Source: Chryseobacterium indologenes
GTDB lineage: Bacteria; Bacteroidota; Bacteroidia; Flavobacteriales; Weeksellaceae
Reading direction: 5' to 3'
DNA: 64,000 bases
Assembly (NCBI RefSeq): GCF_002025665.1
Contig: NZ_CP018786.1
Coordinates: 1,426,001 to 1,490,000, forward strand
Below are positions 35,537 to 44,165 of the stretch, piece after piece. The first letter of the stretch is position 1. Each line of letters starts with the position of its first letter. The translations under genes and the position numbers were made by a program. The notes below the pieces were generated by a model. The model worked only from the letters and a program-made list of their open reading frames with translations. It did not search any database and was not told the origin of the DNA.

Positions 35537-35752
35537 ATATGCTTAGATTCCTACGGAATGAGACAATTGGAATGATGGTTTATGCATGCAGTTTGTCATT
35601 CCTCAGAAATCCACCCATAATAATCCAAGAATAGATGTGAGAGAAAAATTACAATCCCAATCAAAGTTTCAACTGAAGACGTAAGAATTCCCCTCCTCTG
35701 GAGGGGTGTTAAAAATTCTTTGAATTTTTGACGGGGTGGTCTTCAACAGTAT
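35537..35752 (-). repeat. Dispersed intergenic repeat, copy C (inverted)
   Basis: Read on the minus strand it shows the block order of copies A and B: CACCCCGTCAAAAATTC, CCCCTCC-AGAG-GAGGGG stem, GGATTTCTGAGGAATGACA arm and GTCTCATTCCGTAGGAATC arm. It lacks the 3' CTTTTGTGACTTTTG block. It fills the gap between clpP and the T9SS gene. Confidence 0.85.
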
Positions 35753-35796
35753 ATTTTACCCACATCCTCACAAAAAAGCGCCTCATGGCACTTTTT

Positions 35797-36903
35797 CTAT
35801 TTCTTAACAATCTTATGGATCGTCGTATTTTCAGATGTTTTAATCTCCACAAAATAAACTCCTGAGTTTAAAGAATGAATATCAATCTTAGTAACCTGAG
35901 AAGTCATTATCTTCTGTCCTGTCACAGAATAAATATTCACTTCTTTCAGTTTCTCAGTCGTTTCAATCTGAATAAAATCACTTGCCGGGTTTGGATAAAC
36001 ACTGAATTTTTTCTTTGTAACTGAAGACACTCCTAACGTTAGCTGTGCTTCGGTTGGAGTAAATGGCCTTCTTTGTCCAAAGCTCAATCCAAGCCAGTCA
36101 TTATTGTTTAGTTGGATCTGAGAAAGATTGGTTTTCGCTTGCCAGCTTGACAAATCTTTTCCCTTATACAATTTCCAGCTGTCTGATCCCGAAGTATTTC
36201 CAGTAAATGAATTCAATGCTAAATTAGCAATCTGATTGTTTGCTGATGTGAAGTTAAAATAAGAAGCTTGAGACTGAATCAGTTGTAACGCCTGTTCAGC
36301 TGTTATATTTCCGTTATATTTAATTCCAAAAACAAAAGAATTGGCATTTCCGTTGGCATTATCAGTTCCGAAATCAATAACGACAAGACTTTTATTAGTT
36401 CCGTTTCCCAACCAGTTAGTAACCTGAGATGGAGTAAGCCAAGCAGAACTGTAGGCTGGAACGGGAGGAGAGGGAGGAATATCATAATGATCAAGGCCGT
36501 ATGTAACCCCATACCATTTTCCGTCCACCAAAGGAGTATAGCCTACACCATTGTTCCATGTCATGTTTGATGAACTGGATCCAGACCATGTTATCCAGCT
36601 GTCATCAGTAGTGGATGTGTGATGATTATAATTCAGAATAGAAAGATATCCTGTAGGAATGTCAACCTGCATTTTGGATTCTGCTGCCACAATTGCATTG
36701 ATAAGATCTTCCATCATCAGGCCATCGCCGTCAAAACGATATCCCCATGCATAAGAATTGGGAGTGCTGTCATCATTAAAATCTGCAATGAAATACGCTT
36801 TTTTAGAACCTGTTCCTACCCAAAATTTAATGTCGTTTTCTGTGAATTGGGCTGACAATAGCTGCATGCAAAGCAGTAAGAAAAAAAGATAGATTTTCCT
36901 CAT
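35797..36903 (-). CDS. T9SS-sorted secreted protein with a duplicated domain, B12-riboswitch controlled
   Basis: The 368-residue precursor has a Sec signal MRKIYLFFLLLCMQLLSAQ. Two similar domains follow: about 20-145 begins IKFWVGTGSKKAYFIADFND, with SYAWGYRFDGDGLMMEDLI; about 160-280 begins NWLGNGTNKSLVVIDFGTDN, with SFVFGIKYNGNITAEQALQL. Both share W-[VL]-G-x-G, a D-F pair and a G-[YI]-[RK]-[FY]-[DN]-G block, so the gene arose by duplication. The last 70 residues (FSVYPNPASDFIQIETTEKL to HKIVKK) are a type A T9SS sorting domain, which places the protein on the cell surface or outside. A cobalamin riboswitch precedes it, so it is made when B12 is low. A surface cobalamin-binding role is an inference; the domain family is not recognised. 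Confidence 0.7.
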   Translation of the reverse strand: MRKIYLFFLLLCMQLLSAQFTENDIKFWVGTGSKKAYFIADFNDDSTPNSYAWGYRFDGDGLMMEDLINAIVAAESKMQVDIPTGYLSILNYNHHTSTTDDSWITWSGSSSSNMTWNNGVGYTPLVDGKWYGVTYGLDHYDIPPSPPVPAYSSAWLTPSQVTNWLGNGTNKSLVVIDFGTDNANGNANSFVFGIKYNGNITAEQALQLIQSQASYFNFTSANNQIANLALNSFTGNTSGSDSWKLYKGKDLSSWQAKTNLSQIQLNNNDWLGLSFGQRRPFTPTEAQLTLGVSSVTKKKFSVYPNPASDFIQIETTEKLKEVNIYSVTGQKIMTSQVTKIDIHSLNSGVYFVEIKTSENTTIHKIVKK

Positions 36904-36964
36904 GATATAATTAATTTAAAGTTTTATTCCCGAAACTTATCTTCAGAGGAGAAATAATTCTTTC

Positions 36965-37150
36965 TCTGAATCTGGTGCTTTACGGCAGGTCTCCTGGCTC
37001 ACATCTTACAGCTTCCTTCCCGGATTTTCAGGTCCAGTGGTATTTTTTGCGGTAAGTTTGAATAGTTTACAGTTGCGGGTACAGCTCAAGATTTGAATGG
37101 TATTCTCACCTGATTCCCTATTAATGAACATTGTTCAGCCCTAAAACGCT
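36965..37150 (-). promoter_or_regulatory. Cobalamin riboswitch
   Basis: On the minus strand the element reads GGGAATCAGGTGAGAATACC, then GTACCCGCAACTGT (the central GYACCCGCAACTGT-like core), a variable stem, then the B12 box GAGCCAGGAGACCTGCC, in the standard order for AdoCbl riboswitches. It ends about 60 bp before the T9SS-sorted gene and no other gene lies between. Binding of cobalamin would reduce expression of that gene. Confidence 0.92.
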
Positions 37151-37151
37151 G

Positions 37152-37159
37152 CAAATATA
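37152..37159 (-). promoter_or_regulatory. -7 element of the riboswitch transcript
   Basis: TATATTTG on the minus strand matches TAnnTTTG and lies just upstream of the riboswitch. The -33 region shows no clear TTG. Confidence 0.55.
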
Positions 37160-37392
37160 TCATATAAATTGGTGAGTCCGTTTTGCGAATTATTATTTTT
37201 TAAATATTCTTAAAAAGTTGATTTTCATATTGATTGGTTATTTAATCGGATTGTTGGTTTTTTATTTTTAAATCTGTTGTTTTTCTGTTTATCTTCTAAT
37301 TATATTACCTGTTCCATTGTTAAAAAACAATTATCATTCTATTCAAGATCAGTTTACAATCAAGTTCTATTTTCGCAGCCATAAAATAGCAT

Positions 37393-38661
37393 ATGAAAAA
37401 ATTACTATGGTCTGTGGGTATACTGGCTGTATTGGCATCATGTAAAAGTGATGACGATACCACAATGATTAATCAGGATATCAATTATTCCAAACTCCCT
37501 CAGGAATTTCCATTTACAAAACTGGCTACAATAAACGGTGTGGATGTTATTAACGGTGGCTTTGGTTCCGGAGCTGCGGCTCATCCTACCAGAAAAGGCG
37601 AATTCTATGTCATTACGGATAGAGGTCCTAATACTGACTTCCAGAATGGGAAAAAGTTTCTTGCTCCTAATTTTACTCCAACCATTATGCATTTTAAAAT
37701 CAATGCTGACGGAAATGTAGAGGTAATCAAATATATTAAACTTAAAAATCCATCCGGACAACCTATTACAGGACTGCCAAATCCTGTAGGAATGGGAAGT
37801 ACAGGAGAAATTGCTTATGATGCTTCCGGGAATGTCTTAGGTACTGATCAGTATGGCCTTGACAGTGAAAGTATTGTTGCAGCTGCTGACGGCACATTCT
37901 GGGTTTCTGATGAATATGGCCCACACATCGTACATTATAGTGCTGATGGAATGGAGATGGAAAGAATAAGCCCTGTTGGCATAAATACAGGACCAAGAAA
38001 ACTGCCTGCTGTTTTAGCCAAAAGAAGAGCAAACAGAGGAATGGAAGGACTTTGTATCACTCCGGATGGAAGAACATTGGTAGGTACTATACAATCCATG
38101 ATGTTTGTTCCTAGTAAAGCGTTGGCTACCAATACTACTTTAACGAGAATTGTCACTTTTGATATTATTACAGGGCAAACCAAGCAGTTTTTATACAAGC
38201 AGGATGGTGGAGCTTCTGACTCGGTATGTGATATTACAGCCATTAACAACAATGAATTTCTGGTGATAGAAAGAGATGGAAATTTCGGTTCTCAGGGAGG
38301 AATCAAAAAAGTATACAGAATCAACCTGAGCAATGCTTCCGATGTGAACGGAGCAGATATTACAGCGGTGGACGGGATGAAAATTAACGGAAAAGCTTTA
38401 GAACAATGTTCATGGGATGAAATTACCAATGCCGGAATAAAAGCTGTTACCAAAATATTAGCAGTAGACCTGGTAGCAAAACTGGGTTATGAACATGATA
38501 AATTTGAGGGAATTGTTTATTTGGGAAATAATAAACTGGCTGTTTTCAATGATGATGACTTTGGAGTAGTGGATGATGGAAACGGAAATCCCAAAGCTAA
38601 AATTTTACCTAAAACGGGTAAAGTAGACAAAGGAACAATGTATGTAGTTGATATTCAATAA
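37393..38661 (+). CDS. Phytase-like esterase lipoprotein
   Basis: The 422-residue precursor starts MKKLLWSVGILAVLASCKS, a lipoprotein signal with Cys17. The mature protein is a beta-propeller-like phytase/esterase (Phytase-like, PF13449): YVITDRGPNTDFQNG with the acidic Ca-type site, FWVSDEYGPHIVHYSADG, RGMEGLCITPDGRTLVG, LVIERDGNFGSQGGIKKVYR and KFEGIVYLGNNKLAVFNDDD. It probably hydrolyses a phosphorylated or ester compound outside the cytoplasm; the substrate is unknown. It is monocistronic and shares the terminator at 38681 with tpiA. Confidence 0.85.
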   Translation: MKKLLWSVGILAVLASCKSDDDTTMINQDINYSKLPQEFPFTKLATINGVDVINGGFGSGAAAHPTRKGEFYVITDRGPNTDFQNGKKFLAPNFTPTIMHFKINADGNVEVIKYIKLKNPSGQPITGLPNPVGMGSTGEIAYDASGNVLGTDQYGLDSESIVAAADGTFWVSDEYGPHIVHYSADGMEMERISPVGINTGPRKLPAVLAKRRANRGMEGLCITPDGRTLVGTIQSMMFVPSKALATNTTLTRIVTFDIITGQTKQFLYKQDGGASDSVCDITAINNNEFLVIERDGNFGSQGGIKKVYRINLSNASDVNGADITAVDGMKINGKALEQCSWDEITNAGIKAVTKILAVDLVAKLGYEHDKFEGIVYLGNNKLAVFNDDDFGVVDDGNGNPKAKILPKTGKVDKGTMYVVDIQ

Positions 38662-38680
38662 TTAGATTTTTTTTAACGAA

Positions 38681-38714
38681 AAAAGCGGCGGAATCGAAGA
38701 TTCCGCCGCTTTTT
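38681..38714. terminator. Bidirectional terminator between phytase-like gene and tpiA
   Basis: AAAAGCGGCGGAATC and GATTCCGCCGCTTTT form a perfect 15-bp stem with a 3-nt loop, flanked by T runs on both strands. Confidence 0.95.
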
Positions 38715-38740
38715 ATTGAATGATATAAAAATCCTTTATA

Positions 38741-39499
38741 TTAATTAAAAGCTTCAATAATCTTAGAGAAATCCTCTAATTTCAAAGCTGCTCCTCCGAT
38801 AAGACCACCGTCGATATCCGGCTGAGAGAAAATTTCTTTAGCATTGTCTGGTTTTACAGAACCTCCGTAAAGGATTGAAACCTCGTCAGCAACTTCCTGT
38901 CCGTATTTTGAAGCGATAATATTTCTGATGTGAGCGTGGATTTCCTGAGCCTGCTCCGGACTTGCGGTTTCTCCTGTTCCGATAGCCCAAACCGGTTCGT
39001 AAGCAATTACTACTTTTTTGATCTCTTCAGCAGAAAGCGTGAAAAGAGCTACTTCAGTCTGATTTTTTACTACCTCAAGGTGTTGTCCTGCTTTTCTCTG
39101 CTCAAGAGTTTCTCCATTACAGTAAACAGGAATAAGACCTTTATCAAGAGCTAATTTGATTTTTCTGTTACAGTGAGAATCTGTTTCTCCGTGATATTGT
39201 CTTCTTTCAGAATGTCCGATTAGTGAACCGGTTGCATCAATAGATTCCAGCATATCTGCAGAAATTTCACCAGTATAGGCGCCGCTTTCATACTCGCTCA
39301 TATCCTGAGAAAATACTCCGATTTCATCCTTTTCAAAAACATCTTTTGCCATCATCAAATACAATGCAGGTGGAGCAATCCAAACCTCACAGTTCGTAGC
39401 ATTGTTGTTTTTATAGCTTAGTAACTGAATCATTAATTGTTGTGCATCAATTACATTTTTGTTCATTTTCCAGTTTCCTGCAACTATTTTTCTTCTCAT
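38741..39499 (-). CDS. tpiA: Triosephosphate isomerase
   Basis: TpiA interconverts dihydroxyacetone phosphate and glyceraldehyde 3-phosphate in glycolysis. The 252-residue protein is of normal length: MRRKIVAGNWKMNKN with the Asn-Lys catalytic pair, LIGHSERRQYHGE with the catalytic His, VIAYEPVWAIGTGETASPEQ with the catalytic Glu and ILYGGSVKPDNAKEI for phosphate binding. It follows the oligopeptidase on the same strand by 62 bp, probably as a separate unit. Confidence 0.97.
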   Translation of the reverse strand: MRRKIVAGNWKMNKNVIDAQQLMIQLLSYKNNNATNCEVWIAPPALYLMMAKDVFEKDEIGVFSQDMSEYESGAYTGEISADMLESIDATGSLIGHSERRQYHGETDSHCNRKIKLALDKGLIPVYCNGETLEQRKAGQHLEVVKNQTEVALFTLSAEEIKKVVIAYEPVWAIGTGETASPEQAQEIHAHIRNIIASKYGQEVADEVSILYGGSVKPDNAKEIFSQPDIDGGLIGGAALKLEDFSKIIEAFN

Positions 39500-39561
39500 A
39501 AGATTTAAATATAGATTTATTTATTTTTTAATTTTTCTTTTTGGATAATCTGCGAGACTCC

Positions 39562-41688
39562 TTATTTAGTAATTCCTTCCAGTTTAAACATGAAAGCATA
39601 TACCAACGCTACATCCTTCAGATAATCAAACCTTCCGGAAGCACCACCATGCCCATAGTCCATATCTGTTTTTAATAACAGTACATTTTTGTCCGTTTTC
39701 ATATCTCTTAGCTTGGCAACCCATTTCGCAGGCTCAAAATATTGTACCTGAGAGTCGTGTAATCCTGTTGTTACCAAAAGATTCGGATAGTTTTTCTTCT
39801 CTATATTTTCATATGGAGAATAAGATTTCATATAAAAATAAGCTTCCTTATTATTGGGATTTCCCCATTCATCATACTCATTGGTAGTGAGTGGAATACT
39901 AGTATCTAACATTGTATTCACCACGTCTACAAATGGAACCTGTGAAATAACTCCATTCCATAAATTAGGACTCATATTAGCTATGGCACCCATCAATAAA
40001 CCACCCGCACTTCCTCCCTGAGCGTAAAGATGCTTAGGTGAAGTATATTTTTCTTTAACCAGATATTCCCCGGAATCGATGAAGTCGGTAAATGTGTTTT
40101 TCTTTTTCATCATTTTTCCGTCTTCATACCACTGTCTTCCCATTTCCTGACCTCCGCGGATATGGGCAATTGCAAAAGCAAAGCCTCTGTTCAAAAGGCT
40201 CAGTCTGGTGCTGCTGAAACTGGCATCCATAGAACTTCCGTAAGAACCGTAAGCGTAGAGTAGAAGTGGGTTGTTTCCATCTTTTTTGAACCCTTTTTTA
40301 TAAACAATGGAGATTGGAATTTTCGTTCCGTCTTTTGCTGTGGCAAAAAGTCTTTCCGTTGTATAATTGTCTTTATTGTAACCTCCCAAAACTTCCTGTT
40401 GTTTTAAAAGAACTCGTTTTCCGGTTTTTAAATCCTGCTCATACTGAGAACTTGGTGTAATCATAGAAGTATACCCAAAACGGAAATTATCCGTATTATA
40501 TTCGGGGTTATCCAGTGAATAAACAGTATAAGTTGGTTCATCAAATTTTAGAAACTCCTTTTTTCCTGTTTTTCTATCATAAATTACCAGTTGGGAAAGT
40601 CCGTTTTGTCTTTCACTGAATATCAGATAATTTTTAAATGCAGTAACATCCTCCATCAGAACATCTTTTCTGTGCGGAATAAAATCCTTCCAGTTTTCAA
40701 CTCCCGTTTTATCTAAAGGAGTTTCTACAATCTTAAAGTTAAGAGCATCTTTATTGGTTGTTACCAAAAATTTATCTTCAAGTGAAGTTACATCATAAAG
40801 TACATTATTTATTCTAGGCTGAAAAATTTTGAAATTTCCGTTAGGATCATTAGCATCCAGATATCTGGTTTCAGAAGAGGTCGTAGCACGGGAATCGATC
40901 AGGATAAACTTATTGTTTTTTGTTCTTCCTACACTGATATAGTTGGTTTTATCTTTTTCTTCATATACCAGAATATCTTTACTGGAATCTGTTCCCAGAG
41001 CGTGTCTGAAAATTTTTTCTGTTAAAAGAGTCTCAGGATTTTTTGAAGTATAGAAAATAGTTTTGTTATCATTGGCCCATGTTGCAGAACCTGTTGTATT
41101 TTTAATACCAAGATCCGTGATTTTCCCTGTAGAAAGATCTTTTAAGAATAGCTTGTACTGCCTTCTGGAAACATCATCCACTCCGTAGATCATTTTGGTA
41201 TTGTCCAGGCTGATGCTGAAACCTGCAGCCGAATAGTATGGATGACCTTCTGCCATTTTATCTACATCCAGAAGAACTTCTTCCGGAGCAGTAAGGCTGC
41301 CTTTCTTTCTGCAGTATTTAAAATACTGTTTCCCGGCCTCTGTACGGCTGTAATAGTAATATCCGTTCCTAAAAACAGGTACAGATTCGTCCTTTTCCTT
41401 GATTCTGGCTTTCATTTCCTGGAAAAGCTTTTCTCTGAAGGGTTCTGTGTCCTTCATCATACCTTCCCAATAGGCGTTTTCAGCCTTTAAATAATCAACA
41501 ACTTTGGTGGAATCTTTTCCTTTTTTAAAATAATCAATCATCCAGTAATAAGGATCATTAACCTTATCACCATGGATTTCTCTGATATGTTCCTGCTTTT
41601 CTGCAACAGGAGTCTTCATATTGGGAAATGTCTGAGATTGAAATGTAGATGCACTCATTACTAATAGTCCTAGATAAATTTTTTTCAT
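39562..41688 (-). CDS. Oligopeptidase B-type S9 peptidase
   Basis: The 708-residue prolyl-oligopeptidase-family enzyme starts with a signal-like segment (MKKIYLGLLVMSASTFQSQT), so it may be periplasmic, unlike the cytosolic E. coli enzyme. It has an N-terminal beta-propeller (about 60-430) and a C-terminal alpha/beta hydrolase domain: LYAYGSYGSSMDASFSSTRL, QGGSAGGLLMGAIANMSPNL with the catalytic Ser, TGLHDSQVQYFEPAKWVAKL with Asp, and DYGHGGASGRFDYLKDVALV with His. OpB enzymes cut short peptides after basic residues. It is monocistronic or follows the TerB-like gene. Confidence 0.9.
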   Translation of the reverse strand: MKKIYLGLLVMSASTFQSQTFPNMKTPVAEKQEHIREIHGDKVNDPYYWMIDYFKKGKDSTKVVDYLKAENAYWEGMMKDTEPFREKLFQEMKARIKEKDESVPVFRNGYYYYSRTEAGKQYFKYCRKKGSLTAPEEVLLDVDKMAEGHPYYSAAGFSISLDNTKMIYGVDDVSRRQYKLFLKDLSTGKITDLGIKNTTGSATWANDNKTIFYTSKNPETLLTEKIFRHALGTDSSKDILVYEEKDKTNYISVGRTKNNKFILIDSRATTSSETRYLDANDPNGNFKIFQPRINNVLYDVTSLEDKFLVTTNKDALNFKIVETPLDKTGVENWKDFIPHRKDVLMEDVTAFKNYLIFSERQNGLSQLVIYDRKTGKKEFLKFDEPTYTVYSLDNPEYNTDNFRFGYTSMITPSSQYEQDLKTGKRVLLKQQEVLGGYNKDNYTTERLFATAKDGTKIPISIVYKKGFKKDGNNPLLLYAYGSYGSSMDASFSSTRLSLLNRGFAFAIAHIRGGQEMGRQWYEDGKMMKKKNTFTDFIDSGEYLVKEKYTSPKHLYAQGGSAGGLLMGAIANMSPNLWNGVISQVPFVDVVNTMLDTSIPLTTNEYDEWGNPNNKEAYFYMKSYSPYENIEKKNYPNLLVTTGLHDSQVQYFEPAKWVAKLRDMKTDKNVLLLKTDMDYGHGGASGRFDYLKDVALVYAFMFKLEGITK

Positions 41689-41720
41689 GGTATTTTTTTT
41701 GGCTTGGATCTGTTCTTAGG

Positions 41721-42068
41721 TTATAGTCCCCAAAGGTTTTTCAACAGTACGTAGAACGTATGTTCCTCTTCCGTTACTTTATTGTCAGCTTTGATCAGTG
41801 ATTTTGCAAACTGAACAAATTTCACACGCTCGTCCTCTGTAGAATCTTCGTGGAAACATCTTGCATGGAATTCAAAATGATCTTTCCATTCTTCAGGCTG
41901 CAAAAGAGCCAATGTTTCAAGCTCGTTGTCAAGATTCATTCTGAAAGGAAATTCCTCCGCCATGTATTGCTGTACCAGCATTCCTTCTTCAGGAGCAAAC
42001 TCTCCGTCTACAGAAGAAAGGATCATAAGTAAATGATAACCGGCGATTGATTTATTTGATTTTTGCAT
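41721..42068 (-). CDS. TerB-like small acidic protein
   Basis: The 115-residue acidic helical protein has the TerB-like pattern: AGYHLLMILSSVDGEFAPEE at the N-terminus and KFVQFAKSLIKADNKVTEEE near the C-terminus, two helix-loop repeats with Asp-rich turns that could hold a divalent metal. No tellurite genes lie near, so tellurite resistance should not be assumed. It lies 89 bp downstream of the DoxX-type gene on the same strand. Confidence 0.75.
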   Translation of the reverse strand: MQKSNKSIAGYHLLMILSSVDGEFAPEEGMLVQQYMAEEFPFRMNLDNELETLALLQPEEWKDHFEFHARCFHEDSTEDERVKFVQFAKSLIKADNKVTEEEHTFYVLLKNLWGL

Positions 42069-42157
42069 GAGTTGTTGTATGTTTAAGTTTAGTGTTTAGA
42101 TTTGATAATTGATAATTAATTCACGATTATTTCTGGTCAAAGAAAGATCATTTATAA

Positions 42158-43267
42158 TTAATTAACGTAGTCCTTTGCAGGCTGTTTGTCTATAATTTTT
42201 CCGTTTTCAAGAATCAGTACAAATGGGTTACTTCTCGCTATTGTTTTGATAGCAGTTCCATCCATCAGTACATTTTTGATGGTTTTAAAAGTATTAGGTT
42301 CTGTAGAAATTCCGTAGATAAGAGCACCTTTCTGTGCATTTATCTTCGTTTCCACTTTCTGAAGCAGGTCTGCAGGAACATCTTTTGGATGATATGAGAA
42401 AACAAGAACGGCTTTTGGAGCGTTGATGATTTCCTGGGTAACTTCCATACCTGTAGGATCTTCAATCTTGAACTTTACAATTTCAGATTTATAGCCTTCT
42501 TTGATCAGGACAGATTCATTCTTTCCGTCTTCAATTTTCCATGGAGAGCCTTCTGCCCAGTATTCTGTTTTTTTGATATAATCATCCTGATTTACTTTTA
42601 CAACAGCTCCTGTCTTCTGATTTTTCAGCGTGTAGAAAGTCTTATATTCTGAAGGATTTTTATCAATTTTTGCTTTTTCAGCTTTAATGTCTGTTCCTAT
42701 TTTATAATCACGGAAATCTATGATTGGTTCGTGCATAATTCCTTGAGCCATAACATAAATCATCCCTAAAGAAAAGACTGTTAAAAGGATATATTTAAAT
42801 GTATTGGACGACTCTTTCTGAGTAATTCCGTACTCATCTTTTTTACGGAAATCTTTTCTGTACAGAACAAAAAGGATAATCAATCCCACAAGCAGTATAA
42901 CATCCTTAAGGAAGCTCTGCCAAGGAGTGAATTTGATAGCATCTCCAAAACATCCACAGTCTGTTACAACATTGAAATACGCGGAATAAAACGTGAGAAA
43001 TCCGAAGAAAATACAAAGCGCAATTAATATGGATAAGGTAAATTTGAGCTTTAATTTAAGCAGCAGCATAAATCCTAAGAAAAGCTCCAGTACCACTACA
43101 ATAATGGAGAATAACAGGGCAAACTTTTCTAAAAAAGGCATGTTGAAAACCGGCGGTGCAAAATATTCTTCCATTTTGAAAGAAAAACCTACCAGATCCA
43201 CGGCTTTTACAAAGCCTGAAAGGATAAAAATAACAGCAATAATAAAGCGTAATAAACCTTTGAGCAT
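42158..43267 (-). CDS. DoxX/BT_3928-family membrane protein
   Basis: The 369-residue protein has four membrane helices in the first 140 residues (LLRFIIAVIFILSGFVKAVD with the DoxX/MauE signature LSGFVKAVD, LLFSIIVVVLELFLGFMLLL, ILIALCIFFGFLTFYSAYF, then a Cys pair VTDCGCFGDAIKF) and a fifth near 165. The C-terminal half is a thioredoxin-like soluble domain (AVLVFSYHPKDVPADLLQKV), lacking CxxC. It is in the BT_3928 family, probably linked to a thiol or redox step. It is 1 bp from the DUF1599 gene, forming one operon with it. Confidence 0.82.
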   Translation of the reverse strand: MLKGLLRFIIAVIFILSGFVKAVDLVGFSFKMEEYFAPPVFNMPFLEKFALLFSIIVVVLELFLGFMLLLKLKLKFTLSILIALCIFFGFLTFYSAYFNVVTDCGCFGDAIKFTPWQSFLKDVILLVGLIILFVLYRKDFRKKDEYGITQKESSNTFKYILLTVFSLGMIYVMAQGIMHEPIIDFRDYKIGTDIKAEKAKIDKNPSEYKTFYTLKNQKTGAVVKVNQDDYIKKTEYWAEGSPWKIEDGKNESVLIKEGYKSEIVKFKIEDPTGMEVTQEIINAPKAVLVFSYHPKDVPADLLQKVETKINAQKGALIYGISTEPNTFKTIKNVLMDGTAIKTIARSNPFVLILENGKIIDKQPAKDYVN

Positions 43268-43268
43268 A

Positions 43269-43835
43269 TTAAATATTTTTGGGTTCGAATTGATTTTCTT
43301 TTTCTGAGAATTTGATCAGACAGAAGACTGCATAATTCAGCATATCGAAATAGTTGGCATCAAGCCCTTCCGAAACGATTGTTTTTCCCTGATTGTCCTC
43401 AATCTGTTTAGTTCTTAATACTTTCTGATAAATAAGATCTGTAATTGAAGAGATTCTCATATCTCTCCATGCCTCACCATAATCATGGTTTTTTCTCTCC
43501 ATCAAAGCCTTTGCTTCATTGGCATATTTGTCATAAAGTCCTAAAATTTCTTCTTTGTTTTCGTTGAAATCATTGGAAAGACCCTTCTCTAGCTGAATAA
43601 GCCCAATGATAGAATAGTTCACAATGGCGATAAATTCATCTTCCTCACTTTCATCCACCATTTTTTTATCAGTCATCTGCAGCGTACGGATCCTGTTGAC
43701 TTTGATATAAATCTGATCGGTAATGGAACTCGGTCTTAAAACCCTCCATGCTGCACCATAATCCTGTAATTTTTTACCGAAAAGATCACGGCACTGACTG
43801 ATAATTTTTTCGAACTGTACTGATGTTTTTAGCAT
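43269..43835 (-). CDS. DUF1599 protein, internally duplicated
   Basis: The 188-residue protein has two copies of the same block: CRDLFGKKLQDYGAAWRVLR to SSITDQIYIKVNRIRTLQ and LMERKNHDYGEAWRDMRISS to ITDLIYQKVLRTKQIE. Each holds a YG-AWR core. DUF1599 is a helical family, sometimes associated with nucleotide metabolism; its activity is not known. It is first in the operon with the DoxX-type gene, whose start follows its stop by one base. Confidence 0.85.
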   Translation of the reverse strand: MLKTSVQFEKIISQCRDLFGKKLQDYGAAWRVLRPSSITDQIYIKVNRIRTLQMTDKKMVDESEEDEFIAIVNYSIIGLIQLEKGLSNDFNENKEEILGLYDKYANEAKALMERKNHDYGEAWRDMRISSITDLIYQKVLRTKQIEDNQGKTIVSEGLDANYFDMLNYAVFCLIKFSEKENQFEPKNI

Positions 43836-43894
43836 AAATTTTCTTAATCTTCCAAATATACGAATTCAGTTTTAGATTTTTGAATTTGATGACC

Positions 43895-44165
43895 TGAGTT
43901 TGTGTGTGAGAAGGTTTGAAAGTGGGAGAGTTTGAGAGTTTCGGGATTCGAGTTATTGGGTTTGAGAGTAAGAGGGGGTTAGGGTTGTAGAGTAGGAGAG
44001 TGTGAAAGTGTAGGAGTTAAACTCATAATTTATAATTTCTTCTCATTAAAAACCCATAAATCACTAATTTTGCACTACAGAAATCATTCATCAATTATCA
44101 ACTATCATTAATCCGTCATCATCCAACTCATGCTCTCAAACCCTCCAACTCTCCAACCCTCTGAC
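43895..44165. repeat. Purine/pyrimidine-skewed intergenic repeat reaching into folP
   Basis: A G-rich half (43900-44025; GGGAGAGTTTGAGAGTTTCG, GGGTTTGAGAGTAAGAGG) faces a C-rich half (about 44115-44175; CTCTCAAACCCTCCAACTC). They can pair over long stretches as an imperfect hairpin. The C-rich half covers the ATG at 44130 and the first codons of the folP ORF. Confidence 0.6.

Noticed and set aside
41721..42068. Tellurite resistance gene
   Set aside because: It resembles TerB only in overall helical pattern and no ter operon partner is present.
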